DNA from: Azorinus chamasolen
Lineage: Eukaryota; Mollusca; Bivalvia; Cardiida; Solecurtidae
Length of the DNA: 64,000 bases
Assembly (NCBI GenBank): GCA_963576725.1
Contig: OY755251.1
Location: 35,987,302-36,051,301 of the forward strand
Reading direction: 5' to 3'
Position 1 is the first letter of the stretch. Each line of letters begins with the position of its first letter. Made by a program: the position numbers and the translations under genes. Under the pieces are notes generated by a model, which did no database searches, was not told the origin of the DNA, and was given only the letters and a program-made list of their open reading frames with translations. Below are positions 43,652 through 56,131 of this stretch, piece by piece.

Positions 43652-44195
43652 CAGAAAAAATGCAACCCAATTCAATTTCCCTATTACGCTAAATGCATTT
43701 AATCGATAGAAACGTTTTATATACCAGTTTGTAGATACAACAGTGGTGTATATTTGTGTAAAATTGCAGCTTAAATGCTTTTATAGATTTTGAGATAGTG
43801 CGTAAATATTGAAGACACCATGTTTTCAATTTTCCCAGAAATAGGGTTATGGATATAATAAGTACATTTGAAAAGAACTTGGCATTTTATCTCATTTATT
43901 CATCAAAATGTATCACCAATGTTTATCAAAACAAATTAACTTGTAACAAATGTAATACACTTGCACAATTATACATTTAAAAGAAAATATAACATCTTCA
44001 TAAGTCCATCAAATGTTATCTCATTTAACTAACTGAAGTCCTACTAAATTTGTATCACAGAAATACTTAAGGTATAACATGTAGTTAAAATGTTATCAAC
44101 TGTTGAAGAAAATTAATTAATCAATTATTGTTTAAGTGATTATTATTTCAACAAGTACCGTGACACTGTTCAAAAGATAATCTGTTTTGAGAGCC
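43652..44195. mobile_element. Non-autonomous DNA element starting CAGGGTGTCCCAG
   Basis: The stretch aligns with 49518-50235 for over 500 bp (for example GGCATTTTATCTCATTTATT and AACAAATTAACTTGTAAC). No coding capacity is seen. It interrupts the BEL RT at a TA dinucleotide. Confidence 0.6.
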
Positions 44196-44390
44196 CCGCC
44201 TATTTAAACGACTCTGTAGTTTCAGTGTTTAATACTTTGACGAGTGTTTGTTATCTTTGAACGTATGCAATAAAATAAAATATTTATATGTCTATCTATG
44301 CACAAAGTGCACGGGCCTGACTTATTCCTTAACAACCAAAAGTACCGCAAAAGTAGAATATTTAATACTGGGATATGACAAATGCTATTA
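44196..44390. other. Unassigned sequence within the BEL nest
   Basis: It starts near GCCTATTTAAACGACT; no coding motif. Confidence 0.3.
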
Positions 44391-44775
44391 ACACACATGT
44401 AAATGGAAAAGTAGTAAAGTCAAGCAGGCAAAGCCACATGCAAGACGCAACCACCACCAAAACACCGATAGACAGCATGACACACACACACACACAACCA
44501 CACACCCAAACGCACACGCACACACACGAAATGAACACAGAAAACACCAAAAGACACACAAGAACCAGGGACAAACGTTCCACAACATGAACAAACCACA
44601 AGCACAAAGACGCAATGCAAACAAAAGGAAGGGTGACAAAGAGAGTACCGCCTTGGCACGGTCAGCAGCAAAAACACCACTGGGGGTTTAAACCGGTTTA
44701 CGGACGTCCTAACCTCACACTTCTCTCAAAGTCACCCTAGCTTTACAAATATTGTAAATAAAGGTATCCCCGTAT
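44391..44775 (-). mobile_element. PLE subfamily B 3' UTR fragment, inverted
   Basis: The reverse complement matches 42715-43106, including the CCGGTTTAAACCCCC block and the terminal ACTACTTTTCCAT at 44403. Confidence 0.9.
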
Positions 44776-45099
44776 TCTGGGTCCAAAAAGTTTCAATAAT
44801 TTCATGTTTTTCTTGGACTCTTGCAAACACGCGCCTTTGTCACGCCTTGCAAAGTCACTCTCCAGTCTCCATGATTGTCCGTTCGTTTGTCGTTTTTCTA
44901 TCTGGGGTGATACGGTATCGTGCTCGAACACCCTTTAGAGAGGTTCAAACATTCTGTATGTTGTAGATGTACAGAAAGGAAATCCAGTCAATACAATTTA
45001 CCATGACTATCCTTGCAATCTGTCCTCCTTTCGAATCACTAAACAATATCACTGATGAACACTAAACACACGCACTAATAATCCATTTCTCCTCGAATG
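44776..45099 (-). other. Unassigned sequence, possible BEL 5' region
   Basis: A 62-codon minus-strand open frame (44743-44931) has no recognised domain. Given the possible primer-binding site at about 45120-45145 it may be the retroelement leader. Confidence 0.3.
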
Positions 45100-45271
45100 C
45101 TCCTCCTTGGTTCCCACTGGTTCCCGGGTTCCGGCACCAAACAGTGTGGCGAAGATTATTAAACTGAAATGGCCGGTTTCAAACACTACACTGGAAGTTA
45201 TTTAAAACTGAGAGAACAAATCCACAACACTTTTTATTTTAACTTTTCATCAATAATTCCGTATGTTAAAT
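45100..45271 (-). mobile_element. Possible BEL/Pao primer-binding site and LTR edge
   Basis: On the minus strand TTTGGTGCCGGAACCCGGG (about 45120-45145) resembles the sequence just inside the 5' LTR of BEL/Pao and related elements. A matching 3' LTR was not identified, so this is tentative. Confidence 0.35.
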
Positions 45272-46292
45272 TTTATTCCTAACACATCTAATAAGTCCTA
45301 AAGTAAATTCAAAACTTCTCTACCAGCTATTACAAATTAGACGTATATAGATATATATAGATTTTATTCAGGAAACAGGGCATTGTCCCTACATACCACA
45401 TACAAATATCATAGTTACATGTAACAAACACATACCTCAATACAGGTAAATGAATTACCCCCCTTTCAATGACTCGCAATATCTAAATACACTAAGTGTA
45501 ACACTATATAATAAGATTTATTGGCAAGTACCAATCTAATCTCAAGGAGCTTCTGCGACACGGTGTTTCACATCCTGAATTATATGGTGATGTGATTTAC
45601 AAACTTCGTAAAATTATTGGACATACCCATTTTCTCACTTTGTTCATCAAATATGTTAAAAAATTCATTAAAAAGGGATATGATCCTGTAGTACTACAAC
45701 ATACTGCATGTTTGGTTGTCAACCATTTTACAGTTGGCAATCACGCTGGCCTGTTTGCATGTACGCCGACAAGAAAGGTTTAGTACTCTATGAAGGCGAC
45801 CTCTTAAATCCAGAAATGGAAGTAGAACGTCGGATATCTGTACTATTTCGTTTTTGTCGTACCCTTTATTACTTTTCTACAGTTACTCTGTTTGCAGCTC
45901 AATCATTGAGTACACTAGCGATAGGTGGATACAGTTTGTTCACTTAAATGTTTTCGTTATACATGCACTTTACCACTGTATTTGCCGTCGCGGTTGTTGT
46001 AGATGAGTCGGAGAGGGGATACGTTTATTTACACTGTTTGTCTTTTAGGGTGGGGATGGAATAAATATGAGGTTGGGCGCCCATAAACCGGTTTAACCCT
46101 CCAGTGACTTTTGTCACTGACCGTTCCAAGGCGGTGCTTCCATCTTCCCCCTATTGTGTGTTTGTTTTGTCTTTGTGCGTCTCTTGTTGTTTTTATAATT
46201 ATGTACATTTGCTGTTTCCTTGTGTTGCTGTTCGGGCGACTGTTTGTTCTGTATGTGGTGTTTCCTGCATGACTCATTTTTGTACTTTTACT
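45272..46292 (+). mobile_element. PLE subfamily A copy with internal deletion
   Basis: The PLE 5' end (45272-45340) is joined, through about 175 bp resembling a LINE tail, to the RT C terminus (45517-45783), a full SECIS-like hairpin (45781-45845) and the 3' UTR. The surviving ORF end reads RKIIGHTHFLTLFIKY to UAG. Confidence 0.85.
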
Positions 46293-46865
46293 ATGTATCC
46301 AAGTTTGTACTAAATAAGTAGCGATATCAGTTAATACAACGTTAGCTTTTGCAAATAGTTTTAAGAGAGAAGGACAGTGTATAAATTACAATAGTAAGTA
46401 CTGTTCCTTTTTTCAAATGCTTTAAAAGTAAGTAGCGCCAAGTTCTTAAGAGTATTTCCATTTTCAGTTTTTAACAGTTCAATAAATTTCACCATGTTTG
46501 GTGGGAGCTATTCAAGAATGCATCAAATGGTGTCGACGAGGACATGCTGATGTTAATGTATTTTTTGACATAATTGATACACGTATTGCTTTTTACAAAT
46601 CAAAATACCAGCTATTACCACCTCGACCTAGGGTTACATTTCGATATTTGAAGAAATTTTCATTTAAATTATGTTATTTTTTTCTGCTGACAAGGCATCA
46701 AATAATGTTATAATAATTTGAAGATTGTACTATGTGGTTGTTTTAGAGGGAGTTAATTTGTTCACAAACATATATTACAGTGCAAAACACTGAAAACGAT
46801 ATAGTCTGTAATTATTTTAAAATGTGCAGAACTTTTCAATCTGATCCTAACATAAAAGAACAAAT

Positions 46866-47432
46866 ATGAGTCAAGCAGGAAACACAACATACAAACCAAA
46901 CAGCCGTCCGAATAGCACCACAACAAGAAAGTAGTAAATGTACAAAACTACCAAATCACAAAAGAGAGGCAAAAAGACAAAACAAACAAACAATAAGGGG
47001 GTATGGAAGTACCGCATTGGAACGGTCAGTGACAGTATTCACCGGGATTTTAAACCGGTGTAGTGGCTTCCAACCCCACAATAATCCCACCCTCACCCTA
47101 AAAGACATTGTAAGTAAACCTATCCCCTCTCCGACTAATCTACTACAACCGCGATGGCAATTACAATGGTAAATTGCATGTAGAACGGAAACCCATTAAA
47201 GTGAAACAAAGTGTGTCCACCAATCGCTAGTGTATTCACTGATTGAGCTGCGAACAGAGTAACTGTAGAAAAGTAAAACAAATGGTACGACAAAACCGAG
47301 GTAGTACAAATATCCGACGTCCTCCTTCCGTTTCCGGATTTAACAGGTCGTCCTCATAGAGTACTAAACCGTTCTTGTCAAGTGTACATGAAAAGAGGGC
47401 AGTATTTGTAAAACACATCACAATAAACCAAC
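46866..47432 (-). mobile_element. PLE subfamily A 3' fragment inside subfamily B
   Basis: The reverse complement carries the 3' UTR, the SECIS hairpin (47302-47366; GTACTA/TAGTAC, apex TCCG-GAAA-CGGA) and the ORF end with an internal deletion. Its junction (ACAAAT/ATGAGTCA) and its deletion are the same as at 1211-1674. Confidence 0.88.
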
Positions 47433-48218
47433 ACACTTTCTACCATGTGCTGGATTCCGAAGCTAGATAAAACCCTTATAAGGCGCGTTTTATTGCTAAC
47501 TCTAATCGTTGTACTACTACTACTAAACTATCTAAATATTTGATGTCATGTCTTACTACTATCAAAGAAATGTCAAACGTTACTTTGATAAATTATATGA
47601 ATATTCTGGAATGAATATTTTATGGTTCATAATTTTTTTTAATGATATTTCAACTAAACTCGAAAATGAACATTACAAAATTTCTTCAGTGAGCTCTTAT
47701 GGTTTCTCTACACTCTATACTACTCTACCTCACCATTTTATAAAGGCTAAACTGATTAAATTAATAGAAAAAAAGTTAGCCAGAGAAAATAAAATGTTCC
47801 TTGTTTGTAATGTTCAACGTTCGTTCATTTCGAATTCAGAAGTTGCACAATGTGGACGTGCCTTGATGTTTGTAAAACTGTAACTTTTCTTTTAGATAAC
47901 ATATTATTTACGATATGGGGATAAAATTAATCGTCCAGTTGTTAGTATACCTATGGGTACAAACTGTGCCCCTCTTGTAGCAGATTTGTATTGCTATGAA
48001 AGGAATTTTATGCTAAGCTTAGAAACTGACCCAGAAGCTGGCATTATTAATGCTTTTAATAAAACTTCCAGGTATTTAAATGATATTTAGAATTTGGGTG
48101 ATCCTTATTTTGAAAATATGGTTTCTTCTATTGACCCGAAATAACTTTCTTTAAATAAGGCGAATCGATCCGATTGTATTGCTTTTTTATTATTTGAATC
48201 TTTCTATCATAAATTCTG

Positions 48219-48480
48219 AAAGGAGATGATCCCACGAGAGCAAAAATTGCAACACAAAAAGAGAAAATTGCAGACTCGGTTTTATTGAGTCTGTTCATGA
48301 ACAGTAATTGAAAGTGCAACACTGCTCACGCCCCCTAGCACCGGCTTAAGCGGTATTCAATTTTCAGAACAAAAAGTACTGAAATTCATGATCTCGAAGG
48401 ATCAGAAGGTATATAAACACTGTGGCTTTGCCTGCTTGACTTTACTACTTTTCCATATATAAACACTGAGAATGAAATAA
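48219..48480 (+). mobile_element. Short element (about 210 bp) in PLE, copy 2
   Basis: It has the same ATTCTGAAAG..CACGCCCCCTAGCACCGG core as 6112-6330, in a different site of a subfamily B PLE. It contains the 33-bp PLE-end insertion at 48423-48455. Confidence 0.7.
48410..48468 (+). mobile_element. 33-bp PLE subfamily B 3' end with 13-bp target duplication
   Basis: TATATAAACACTG occurs at 48410-48422 and again at 48456-48468. Between them lie 33 bp (48423-48455) identical to the B terminus from TGGCTTTGCC to ACTTTTCCA. It is a complete but extremely truncated insertion. Confidence 0.8.
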
Positions 48481-49517
48481 TCCTTTTCTAGATGGAGATG
48501 TGCTCCATTCTACATCTTATGGGCTTTACATTTCTCAACGTATTCGTTTTGTCCGAACTTGTTTTTTGCTAGATGATGTTGATTATTGTATCGTGATCTA
48601 ATTATAACTCATAAACATCTTAAGCAAGGTTACACATATCATAAACTTTGGACAGATTTTGTCTAAATATTATTATCGAAATTCACCTTTCATTAGTAAA
48701 TTAAATTGCAATCTACGGATGTTACTGCAACAAGGTATAGTATTTCTCATCCAGAATTTTTGGAGATGTTATCTACAAACTCAGGAAAGTTCGGAGTCAT
48801 ATCCATTTTCATGATTTGTTTATCAAACGCATTACAACTTTTAGGAAGAAAGGTTATGACCCCATTAAATCGCAACGCACTTCATGTTTGGTTATTGACA
48901 TATTCCCAGTCGGTAGCTACGCTTCCCTCTTTGCTTGCACGATGACAGGCAGATGGTAGTACTCTATGATGATATACTCTTATACCAAGAAACGGGATGA
49001 GCTTACCAGACTTATGTACTGCCTTTTCTCTGTAATGCCGTTAACGGTTTCCTTGCAGTCGCTCTGACTTCAGCAAAATCATTCAGTACATATTTGACGG
49101 ACTTTCACAGTTGTACACAGTTCCACATATTGTCCTGTGTTCACCGTCTTCTTTGATGTGGGGAAGTCTGTGGGGTATTTCTATGTACACTATATGTTAA
49201 GCTACGGTGACTTTGAGATATCTGTGAGGTTAGGACGTCCGTAAACCGGTGAACTTGTGATTATGCTTTTGTTCGCACCTGTGTGCGTAGTTGTGTATAA
49301 GTGTTGTTAGCGTTCTGTCGGTGTTTTTGTGGTGGTTGCGTTTTGTGTGTTTTCCTCCTTGACTTTACTATATTTTCATTTAACTCTTTCGTAGCCAATG
49401 TACGTAATATATTAGCCAGCAAAAGAGTTGAATGAAAACTCTTCGACATTGTGTATATGCGTTTTGAAAGAAAATGCAAAAGGGTATCGACCTTTAAATC
49501 TGACATGTTTTAATTAT

Positions 49518-50235
49518 ACAGGGTGTCCCAGAAAAACTGCAACCCGGTTTCAATTCCGTATTTCTCTAAATATATTACATACCAGTGTTTAGGTACAACA
49601 GTGGTGCACATGAGTGTAAGAGTTTTCACAGATTTTGAGATATTGTGTAAATACTGAAGACACCCTGTTTTCAATTTTCCCAGAAATAGGATTATGGATA
49701 TACCTATAATAAGTACATTTGTTGTTATTTTTTCTGGTCCTTCGGGATCATTAGATTTCATGCTATTAGTTTTGAAAATTGAATACTGCTTAAGCCGGTG
49801 CTAGGGGGCGTGAGTAGTGTTGCACTTTTAATTACTACTCATGAACAGACTCAATAAAACCGAGTCTGCAATTTTCTCTTTTTGCATTTCTACTTTTGCT
49901 TTCGAAGGATCACCTATTTTCAGAATATTTGGCATTTTATCTCATTTATTCATCACAAAATGTGTTACCAATGTTTATTAAAACAAATTAACTTGTAACA
50001 AATGTAAAGTTCTGTAATACACTTGTAAACTATTATATTTAAAAGAAAATGTAACATCTTAATAAGTCCATCAAATGTGATCTCATTTAATTAACTGAAG
50101 TACTAATCACATAAATACTTAAAGCATTACATATAATAAAACGTTATCAACTGTTAAAGGAAATTAATTAATAACTTAATAACTAATTGTTTATGTGATT
50201 ATTATTTCAACAAGTTCCATAATACTGTTCCTAAG
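49518..50235. mobile_element. CAGGGTGTCCCAG element, second copy, with nested insert
   Basis: It is homologous to 43652-44195, which provides the empty site. The inverted 210-bp element (49722-49929) separates AGTACATTTG from TTGGCATTTT. Confidence 0.7.
49722..49929 (-). mobile_element. Short element (about 210 bp), copy 3, inverted
   Basis: The reverse complement matches 6112-6320. Its limits are defined against the empty site near 43875. Confidence 0.75.
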
Positions 50236-50237
50236 TT

Positions 50238-50345
50238 GAAAGTTGAATACTGCTTAAGCCGGTGCTAGAGGGTGTGAGTAGTGTCTGCAATTTTGTCGTT
50301 TTGCATTTCTACTTTTGCTTTCGAAGGATCACCAATTTTCAGAAT
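50238..50345 (-). mobile_element. Short element, copy 4, internally deleted
   Basis: It keeps CTGCTTAAGCCGGTGCTAG and TTCGAAGGATCACC but lacks about 90 bp between them. Confidence 0.65.
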
Positions 50346-50639
50346 ATATTTGAAATGTTTTGTTGTATTGAAACAAAATAAAATTGAAATGGTGAAATTA
50401 AATCAAAAAAGAGAAAACATATAAAAGAAACAAATATTTTGAGACACATTTTGTGACGCTCTACCCCTTATGTCATTGAGATGATGCACTACTTACTCTG
50501 CAATTTAACGTTTTTATTATTAAAAAACTCGTCAATTTCAGCAAAAGCCTTGCATAGAATGGAAAGTCTGGAAACAATATATCTATAAATAAAAACGACA
50601 GGTTACTCCTGCTTTCAGCTATTGTCATCTTTGTTATTT

Positions 50640-50780
50640 GATATGCTTAATGTTTAATGTTTTTCGTCTTGATATGCGTCCCGTTGTGTTTTGTTCTGTG
50701 GCTGTGCCGTTTTTGCCGATGGTATTTGGTGCGGTGTCTTTTCGTATGTGGCTCTCCCGCTCTCCCTGTTTGACTAATTT
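50640..50780 (+). mobile_element. Possible third PLE subfamily, 3' terminus only
   Basis: The layout TTTTGTTCTGTGGCTGTGCC, TCGTATGTGGCTCTCCCGC and TTTGACTAATTTCCCAT parallels the 3' ends of subfamilies A and B without matching either. It has no counterpart in 6850-7930, so it inserted after the duplication. Confidence 0.45.
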
Positions 50781-51275
50781 CCCATAATTTACTCCAAATA
50801 TATAAAGTACTGAACAATTTATTCAAAGGACGTCATAATATAATCTGACCAAGCAATTAACAGTAAAACAAGCAAAAGCTGGAACAAGCAAATGCCGTTA
50901 AGCAATTACATACGGGAGGGGAAAATACCGCAACATGCAAATGAACCATTCCATGAAATGAACAGCTTACCCTGACTATTCAGGGTTCTTTAACCTTTAG
51001 CCTGCTGAGCGAATTAAGTTCCAGCTATAATCAATTTGTCTACGAAAATGCAACCAGGGGGTCAAACTGTTTGCACAGGTATTAACTCATCCGGCCATAG
51101 CTGGCTAAAGGTTGAAGGGAAAGTGTTACATGAGAAAGAGTGTAGACTCTAATGAGATGGCTCTAGGAGCCCTGTTATCGGTGTCTACACTGTTTGCAAA
51201 TAACATTAGTGACTATTTTCGCGTATTAAAATTGTTCAGACAGGCTATAACGGCAAGTAACAAAACATTTGTTTA

Positions 51276-51511
51276 ACACGTTTCCTCATATAAACGCCTT
51301 TTCAAACATTTTCCGACAGGATATACTCACATCAGACGGCTCCTATAGGAGGCTTCTGATCAGGGTATGCTCTGTTTGTTTTTAAATGATGTATGTCTGA
51401 GTACGCAGCTTTTGTTAAAGCAAAGGTTTTTCTTAAAAAGTTAACATTATATATACATATCGATGACGTCATTATTTGTAACATGAATGTTGAAGAGGTA
51501 ATAGGGTTAAT
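51276..51511. mobile_element. Hairpin MITE of the TTAACCC family
   Basis: Centre CATCAGACGGCTCCTATAGG; it ends GGTAATAGGGTTAA. Paralogue of 7612-7870. Confidence 0.8.
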
Positions 51512-51560
51512 GCAGACATATGTCTCTGTGCACTGTCTTCAACAAATGTACTTAACTTCC

Positions 51561-52451
51561 ATCCTGTACTAAGGCTTACGCCTTTTAAAATATTTGCAGA
51601 AATAGTAGGCCTATATCAGGGGGCTCATATCCAAATCTGAATCTACAGTGTTAGGCCACAAAAACTCATGTAATCAATATGCATGATATCATTGATACTC
51701 ATAGTATAAAGCGTACATCTATCTAAAAGACCCTGAATTGGAAGCATTACGGATAGCTGTTGCAGAAAGACTTTGCTGCACAAACTATTGGATTATTGGG
51801 GCCATGAATATTATCAAGTTCAACAAGTGTGCAAGTATATTGTCGTATAATGGTAACAATGTTCTCGTATCTAAAAGGGTCACACCATAACATTTTAACC
51901 CCTGCGCTAAGAGCGACCGGACTCGTATTTACAAACAGATAGAGTCCAGCAGAGTCACTCAGCGTATAGCAGGAACCAAGCTGTTTGAAACTCGGTCAAT
52001 GGGCTATTAAAAGCTTAGACGAACTGTATGTAAGTAGGCACTGTATCAGTTTAGACTTTTAGCAGACTTCTCTTACTGCATGAGCATGTTAATAAGATGT
52101 CCATGTATATGGAGCAATGATAAAGAATATGCAGTGTCCTATCTAACATACACGACACTCAACCCTTTCGCTGCCAATGCCGTGTCTGTTATTACTAATG
52201 AAAATAGTTTTGATCCAGATGCAAACTGCTTGTTACTGTTGCGAAGGTGTAGCAAAAATGTAGCATACGGAAGCTTAGTTCAGCCTTCAGTAGTTGGAAG
52301 CGAAATAGTTTTTTGTGGTTATCAAACAACCATTCCATGATAATGGTGTGCATATGCGATAGACGTTGTGATATGTTGAACAGTGTTAGATAAGAACATA
52401 CGTTAATCAGTCTGTATACGCATGTTCAGTTTTTTACAAGATTCGTTCACA
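51561..52451. other. 5' region of the third P450 copy
   Basis: An 86-codon open frame (52080-52340) has no recognised motif. MITE scraps occur near 51895 and 52160. Confidence 0.4.
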
Positions 52452-53005
52452 ATGGATGTAATATTCTATATTGCTCTAGGGTTACTCATGCTGTATTTCT
52501 TCTTAAGACGTGACATGGGAAAGTATAAACCAATACCGGGACCTAAAGGATCGCCCCTTGTAGGATATGCTCCTTATGTGAAGAAAGGGCATGAACATGA
52601 AATATTTTCAATCCTTGTTGATACGTACGGGGAGATATTCAAGATTAACATTTTCGGCCAATCGTTAATTGTGCTTAACAATGCGGAACTGGTCCGCATG
52701 GCTTACGGTGCAGACAAGTACAAAAAATACATGAATGACAGAAATACCATTTTTATGGGGAATATGTGGTGTTTCGTAGCCAAAGTATGGCATTTACAAA
52801 TAAGACGTATGAGTCAATACATGGCGACTTACGGATGACGTTTGCGAAAGGAATGCATGTTTACGGAGACGGAAAACAGAAGTTTGAGGATAAAGTTATG
52901 TGTGAAATTATGAGCCTCATCAAACGATTGGAAAACAATTAAGGGAGAGAGTTTGACATGCTTGCCGTACTACAGAGGTCACTGACAAACGTTATGTCTG
53001 TTTTG
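52452..53005 (+). pseudogene. P450 pseudogene, exon 1 (third copy)
   Basis: The exon begins MDVIFYIALGLLMLYFFLRR and carries PGPKGSPLVGYAPY. A frameshift after about 100 residues and later stops, including CAA to TAA in NNxGREF, inactivate it. The reading resumes as FAKGMHVYG and ends SLTNVMSVL before GTGAGTGT, so the splice donor survives. It lies about 900 bp downstream of a flank duplicated from 6850-7930. Confidence 0.9.
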
Positions 53006-53127
53006 GTGAGTGTCATATGAATTGTTACATATAACACTACATGAGTTTTACCTACCTCCGAAATGCATCATTAAGTTCTGATTTGAAACAATTATCTATA
53101 TATCAACGAGTCATTCTTGTCAAAATA

Positions 53128-53830
53128 CATGTATGAATCATGCACGAAAGAAAAACCACATACAAAATACACAACCGCCCGAACCACACCACTACAAAAA
53201 AATAAATGTACATGCATATGAAAAAAAGTACACAAATGAGTCATGCGGGAATTACCACATACAGAACAAACAGTCGCCCGAACAGCAACACAAGGAAACA
53301 ACAAATGTACATAACTATAAAAACACCAAGAGACGCACAAAGACAAAACAAACATACAATAGGGGGAAGATGGAAGTACCGCCTTGGAACGGTCAGTGAT
53401 AAAAGTCACTGGGGGTTAAACCGGTTTATGGGCGCCCAACCTCACACTTATTCCATCCCCACCCTAAAAGACAAACAGTGTAAATAAACGTATCCCCTCT
53501 CCGACTCATCTACAACAATCGCGATGGCAAATACAGAGGTAAAGTGCATGTATAACGAAAACATTTAAGTGAACAAACTGTATCCACCTATCGCTAGTGT
53601 ACTCAATGATTGAGCTGCAAACAGAGTAACTGTAGAAAAGTAATAAAGGGTACGACAAAAACGAAATAGTACAGATATCCGAAGACACAACGAGACGCAC
53701 AAAAGCATAATATACAAACACTATGAGAAGATGGAATTAGTGGCAATAGTCACTGGGGGGGGTTAAACCGATTAAGGGTTGCCAAATCTCATACGTATTA
53801 CATCCCCACCCTAAAAGACAACGTATAAAC
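53128..53830 (-). mobile_element. Cluster of three PLE subfamily A 3' fragments
   Basis: Tandem, same-orientation ends: 53128-53229 (terminus only), 53230-53694 (terminus through palindromic block to the truncated SECIS arm TAGTACAGATATCCG) and 53695-53830 (UTR block only). They lie in intron 1 of the third P450 copy. Confidence 0.85.
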
Positions 53831-53859
53831 AAACACAATGTGTTTATGAGACCGATTAT

Positions 53860-54065
53860 CGCCAATATAAAGTTGACCTGTAATTTGACCTCTGACCTTA
53901 ATATATAAGATTGACCTAATAAGTCACCTCTAAAAATGCCTCCAGCAGTTGCAAATGCATGCCAATTTTGAATTATGTATATGCAATGGTTACACAATTG
54001 TCGCCAACGTTAAAGTTGGGGACAAACCAAAAGACAGACAGACAGGGCAAAAACAATATGCCCCC
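53860..54065. repeat. Single-unit relative of the 16785 repeat
   Basis: TTTGACCTCTGACCTTA, CCAACGTTAAAGTTGG and AGACAGGGCAAAAACAATAT are followed by a terminal inverted ATGCCCCC..GGGGGCAT. Confidence 0.75.
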
Positions 54066-54945
54066 TTGATAGGGGGCATAACAATAGTAAAGCTATTGCT
54101 ATCGGGAGTATATACGGCCTTGATGTCGTTCTCAGCTTCTTAATTCTGTATCGTATATCTGTATAAGACTCATCCATGACTCGTTATCAGAGCTACAGAT
54201 AAGGGTGCGTACCAAAAAATCTAAAAGCATCATTTCTCTACCAAATCCTGCACTTTGACCACACTTTAGAATTACCTCATAAAATTTACGCATTTTATCT
54301 GGACCTCTGTTTATGAAATCTGCTTTATACCAACAATTGATATTTAACTACCTGTCATAACCCGCATTTTAAATATTCCACCTGTTTTGTCGTCGGCTAA
54401 CACATTTCATGAAACCAACAAGACAGTACAATCTGCATACGATCTGTGTATACAACATGTGTTCGTCAGATGAGAACACTTCCAGTCGGTTATAATTGTT
54501 CTCCGAGTCTGTCGTATGATCTGTTAGATCTATATTCCTGACCATTGACTTTAATATCGGATTTTTCAAAAAAAGTCTACTCATTTTCCCTCGTTCTAGC
54601 CTGGTATCTTTATATAGAATAACGAATGAGAAAAGACCACCAGGTCTTCCATACCCCCGGACTTGAAAGCAAAGTAAACCATCTAGGTGAATATTACCTT
54701 ACGCATCTGTGAGGTATTGTTGAAGGCATTTTGATATCAATGCTAAAATGAAGTTTCTGAATTATGAAGCGGAACAAAATCAGATATGACTTGGTAGTTA
54801 TGCAATAGCTATGATGGAAGTCAACATTAAACGTTGTATAAAAAAGCTCGACCAATATACAACGAGGCCTCGTTGGTCCAATCCTTAGGGCTCCAACTCA
54901 ATGTGGCTGTATAGTGAAACTGCTAGATAAATGTCTCAACTGTAA
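54066..54945. other. Intron 1 sequence of the third P450 copy, no gene
   Basis: Nothing is recognised beyond a weak likeness of TACGCATTTTATCTGGACC to intron 2 of the intact gene near 23914. Confidence 0.35.
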
Positions 54946-54946
54946 A

Positions 54947-55660
54947 AGTACAAAAATGAGTCATGCAGGAAATACCACATACAGAACAAACACTCGCCCG
55001 AACAGCAACACAAGGAAACAGCAAATGTACATGGGTAGAAAAAACAACAAGAGACGCACAAAGACAAAACAAACATTCAATAGGAGGAAGATGGAAGTAC
55101 CGCCTTGGAACGGTCAGTGACAAAAGTCACCGGGGGTTTAAACCGGTTTATGGGCGCCCAACCTCACCCTTATTCCATCCCCATCCTAAAAGACAAACAG
55201 TGTAAATAAACGTATCCCCTCTCCGACTAATCTACAACAACCGCGACAGCAAATACAGTGGTAAAGTGCATGTATAACAAAAAAACATTTAATTGAACAT
55301 ACTGTATCCACCTATCGCTAGTGTACTCAATGATTGAGCTGCAAACAGAGTAACTGTAGAAAAGTAATAAAGGGTACGACAAAATGAAATAGTACAGATA
55401 TCCGACGTTCTCCTTCCATTTCTGGATTTAAGAGGTCGCCTTCATAGAGTACTAAACCTTTCTTGTCGGCGTACATGCAAAGAGGCCAGCGTGATTGCCA
55501 ACTGTAAAAGGGTTCACAACCAAACATGCAGTATGTTGTAATAATACAGGATCATATCCCTTTTTAATGAATTGTTTTATATATTTGATGAACAAAGTGA
55601 GAAAATGGGTATGTCCAATAATTCTACGAAGTTTGTAAATCACATCACCATAAAATTGTA
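54947..55660 (-). mobile_element. PLE subfamily A 3' part with SECIS
   Basis: The reverse complement gives the RT C terminus (YKLRRIIGHTHFLTLF to UAG), a SECIS hairpin (55390-55454) identical to 38553-38617 and the full UTR. It is nearly identical to the main copy, hence recent. Confidence 0.92.
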
Positions 55661-55774
55661 AGTATTCTTCTATCTATGCGAAACCAACTCTGTCTATGTC
55701 GACCACCTCATAGTTTGCCTTCAAGTATGCGGAACGTGACCAAACCTAACCTCGTGGTGTCTCACTATGGTAGC

Positions 55775-56131
55775 AGCCAGGGGTGTAGCTAGCGATACGC
55801 ACTTACGCACGTGCGTAACATCAACAAGAAAGATGAAAACATTCTTTTTGAAAAAATTGGAACAAAATCGAAGGCTAAGGGGGTATACTTTGAATAACGA
55901 GTTGTCTTCTCATGTAAGCTTTAACACATTTCCCTTAAATCGGTGCCTTTTGACGCCTCTGTAAAAGTCACCTTTTGAAACCGTTATGCTAAACAGAGCA
56001 TTTGCTCCTATATGAGCAAATGTTTTATTTATCACAATGATTTCAAAAACACACAATTCCAGGGAGGGGAACCCCTTGGACCCATATAGGCATTGTACGT
56101 ACACTACATTTGGATTCAGCTACACTCCCAG
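55775..56131. mobile_element. Possible hAT-like non-autonomous element
   Basis: The ends are AGGGGTGTAGCTAGCG and, inverted, GGGAGTGTAGCTG. A foldback AGCATTTGCTCCTATATGAG lies inside. No clear 8-bp duplication was found. Confidence 0.4.

Larger units (their letters stand above)
46503..49379 (+). mobile_element. PLE subfamily B copy, degraded, with an inverted subfamily A insert
   Basis: B sequence runs 46503-46865 (finger region, UGA at 46719-46721), is interrupted by an inverted A 3' fragment (46866-47432), then resumes at the RT (47433 on) to a degraded SECIS (48956-49022) and 3' UTR ending near 49379. Many stops and frameshifts and a 260-bp foreign insert (48219-48480) show it is old. 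Confidence 0.85.
50345..51560. repeat. Duplicated segment (matches 6850-7930)
   Basis: Upstream flank of the third P450 copy. It contains a PLE-like 3' end absent from the other copy, a small MITE (50990-51115) and a hairpin MITE (51276-51511). Confidence 0.75.

Noticed and set aside
52080..52340. 86-codon open frame upstream of the third P450 copy
   Set aside because: It includes MITE-like sequence, has no motif and no counterpart near the intact gene.
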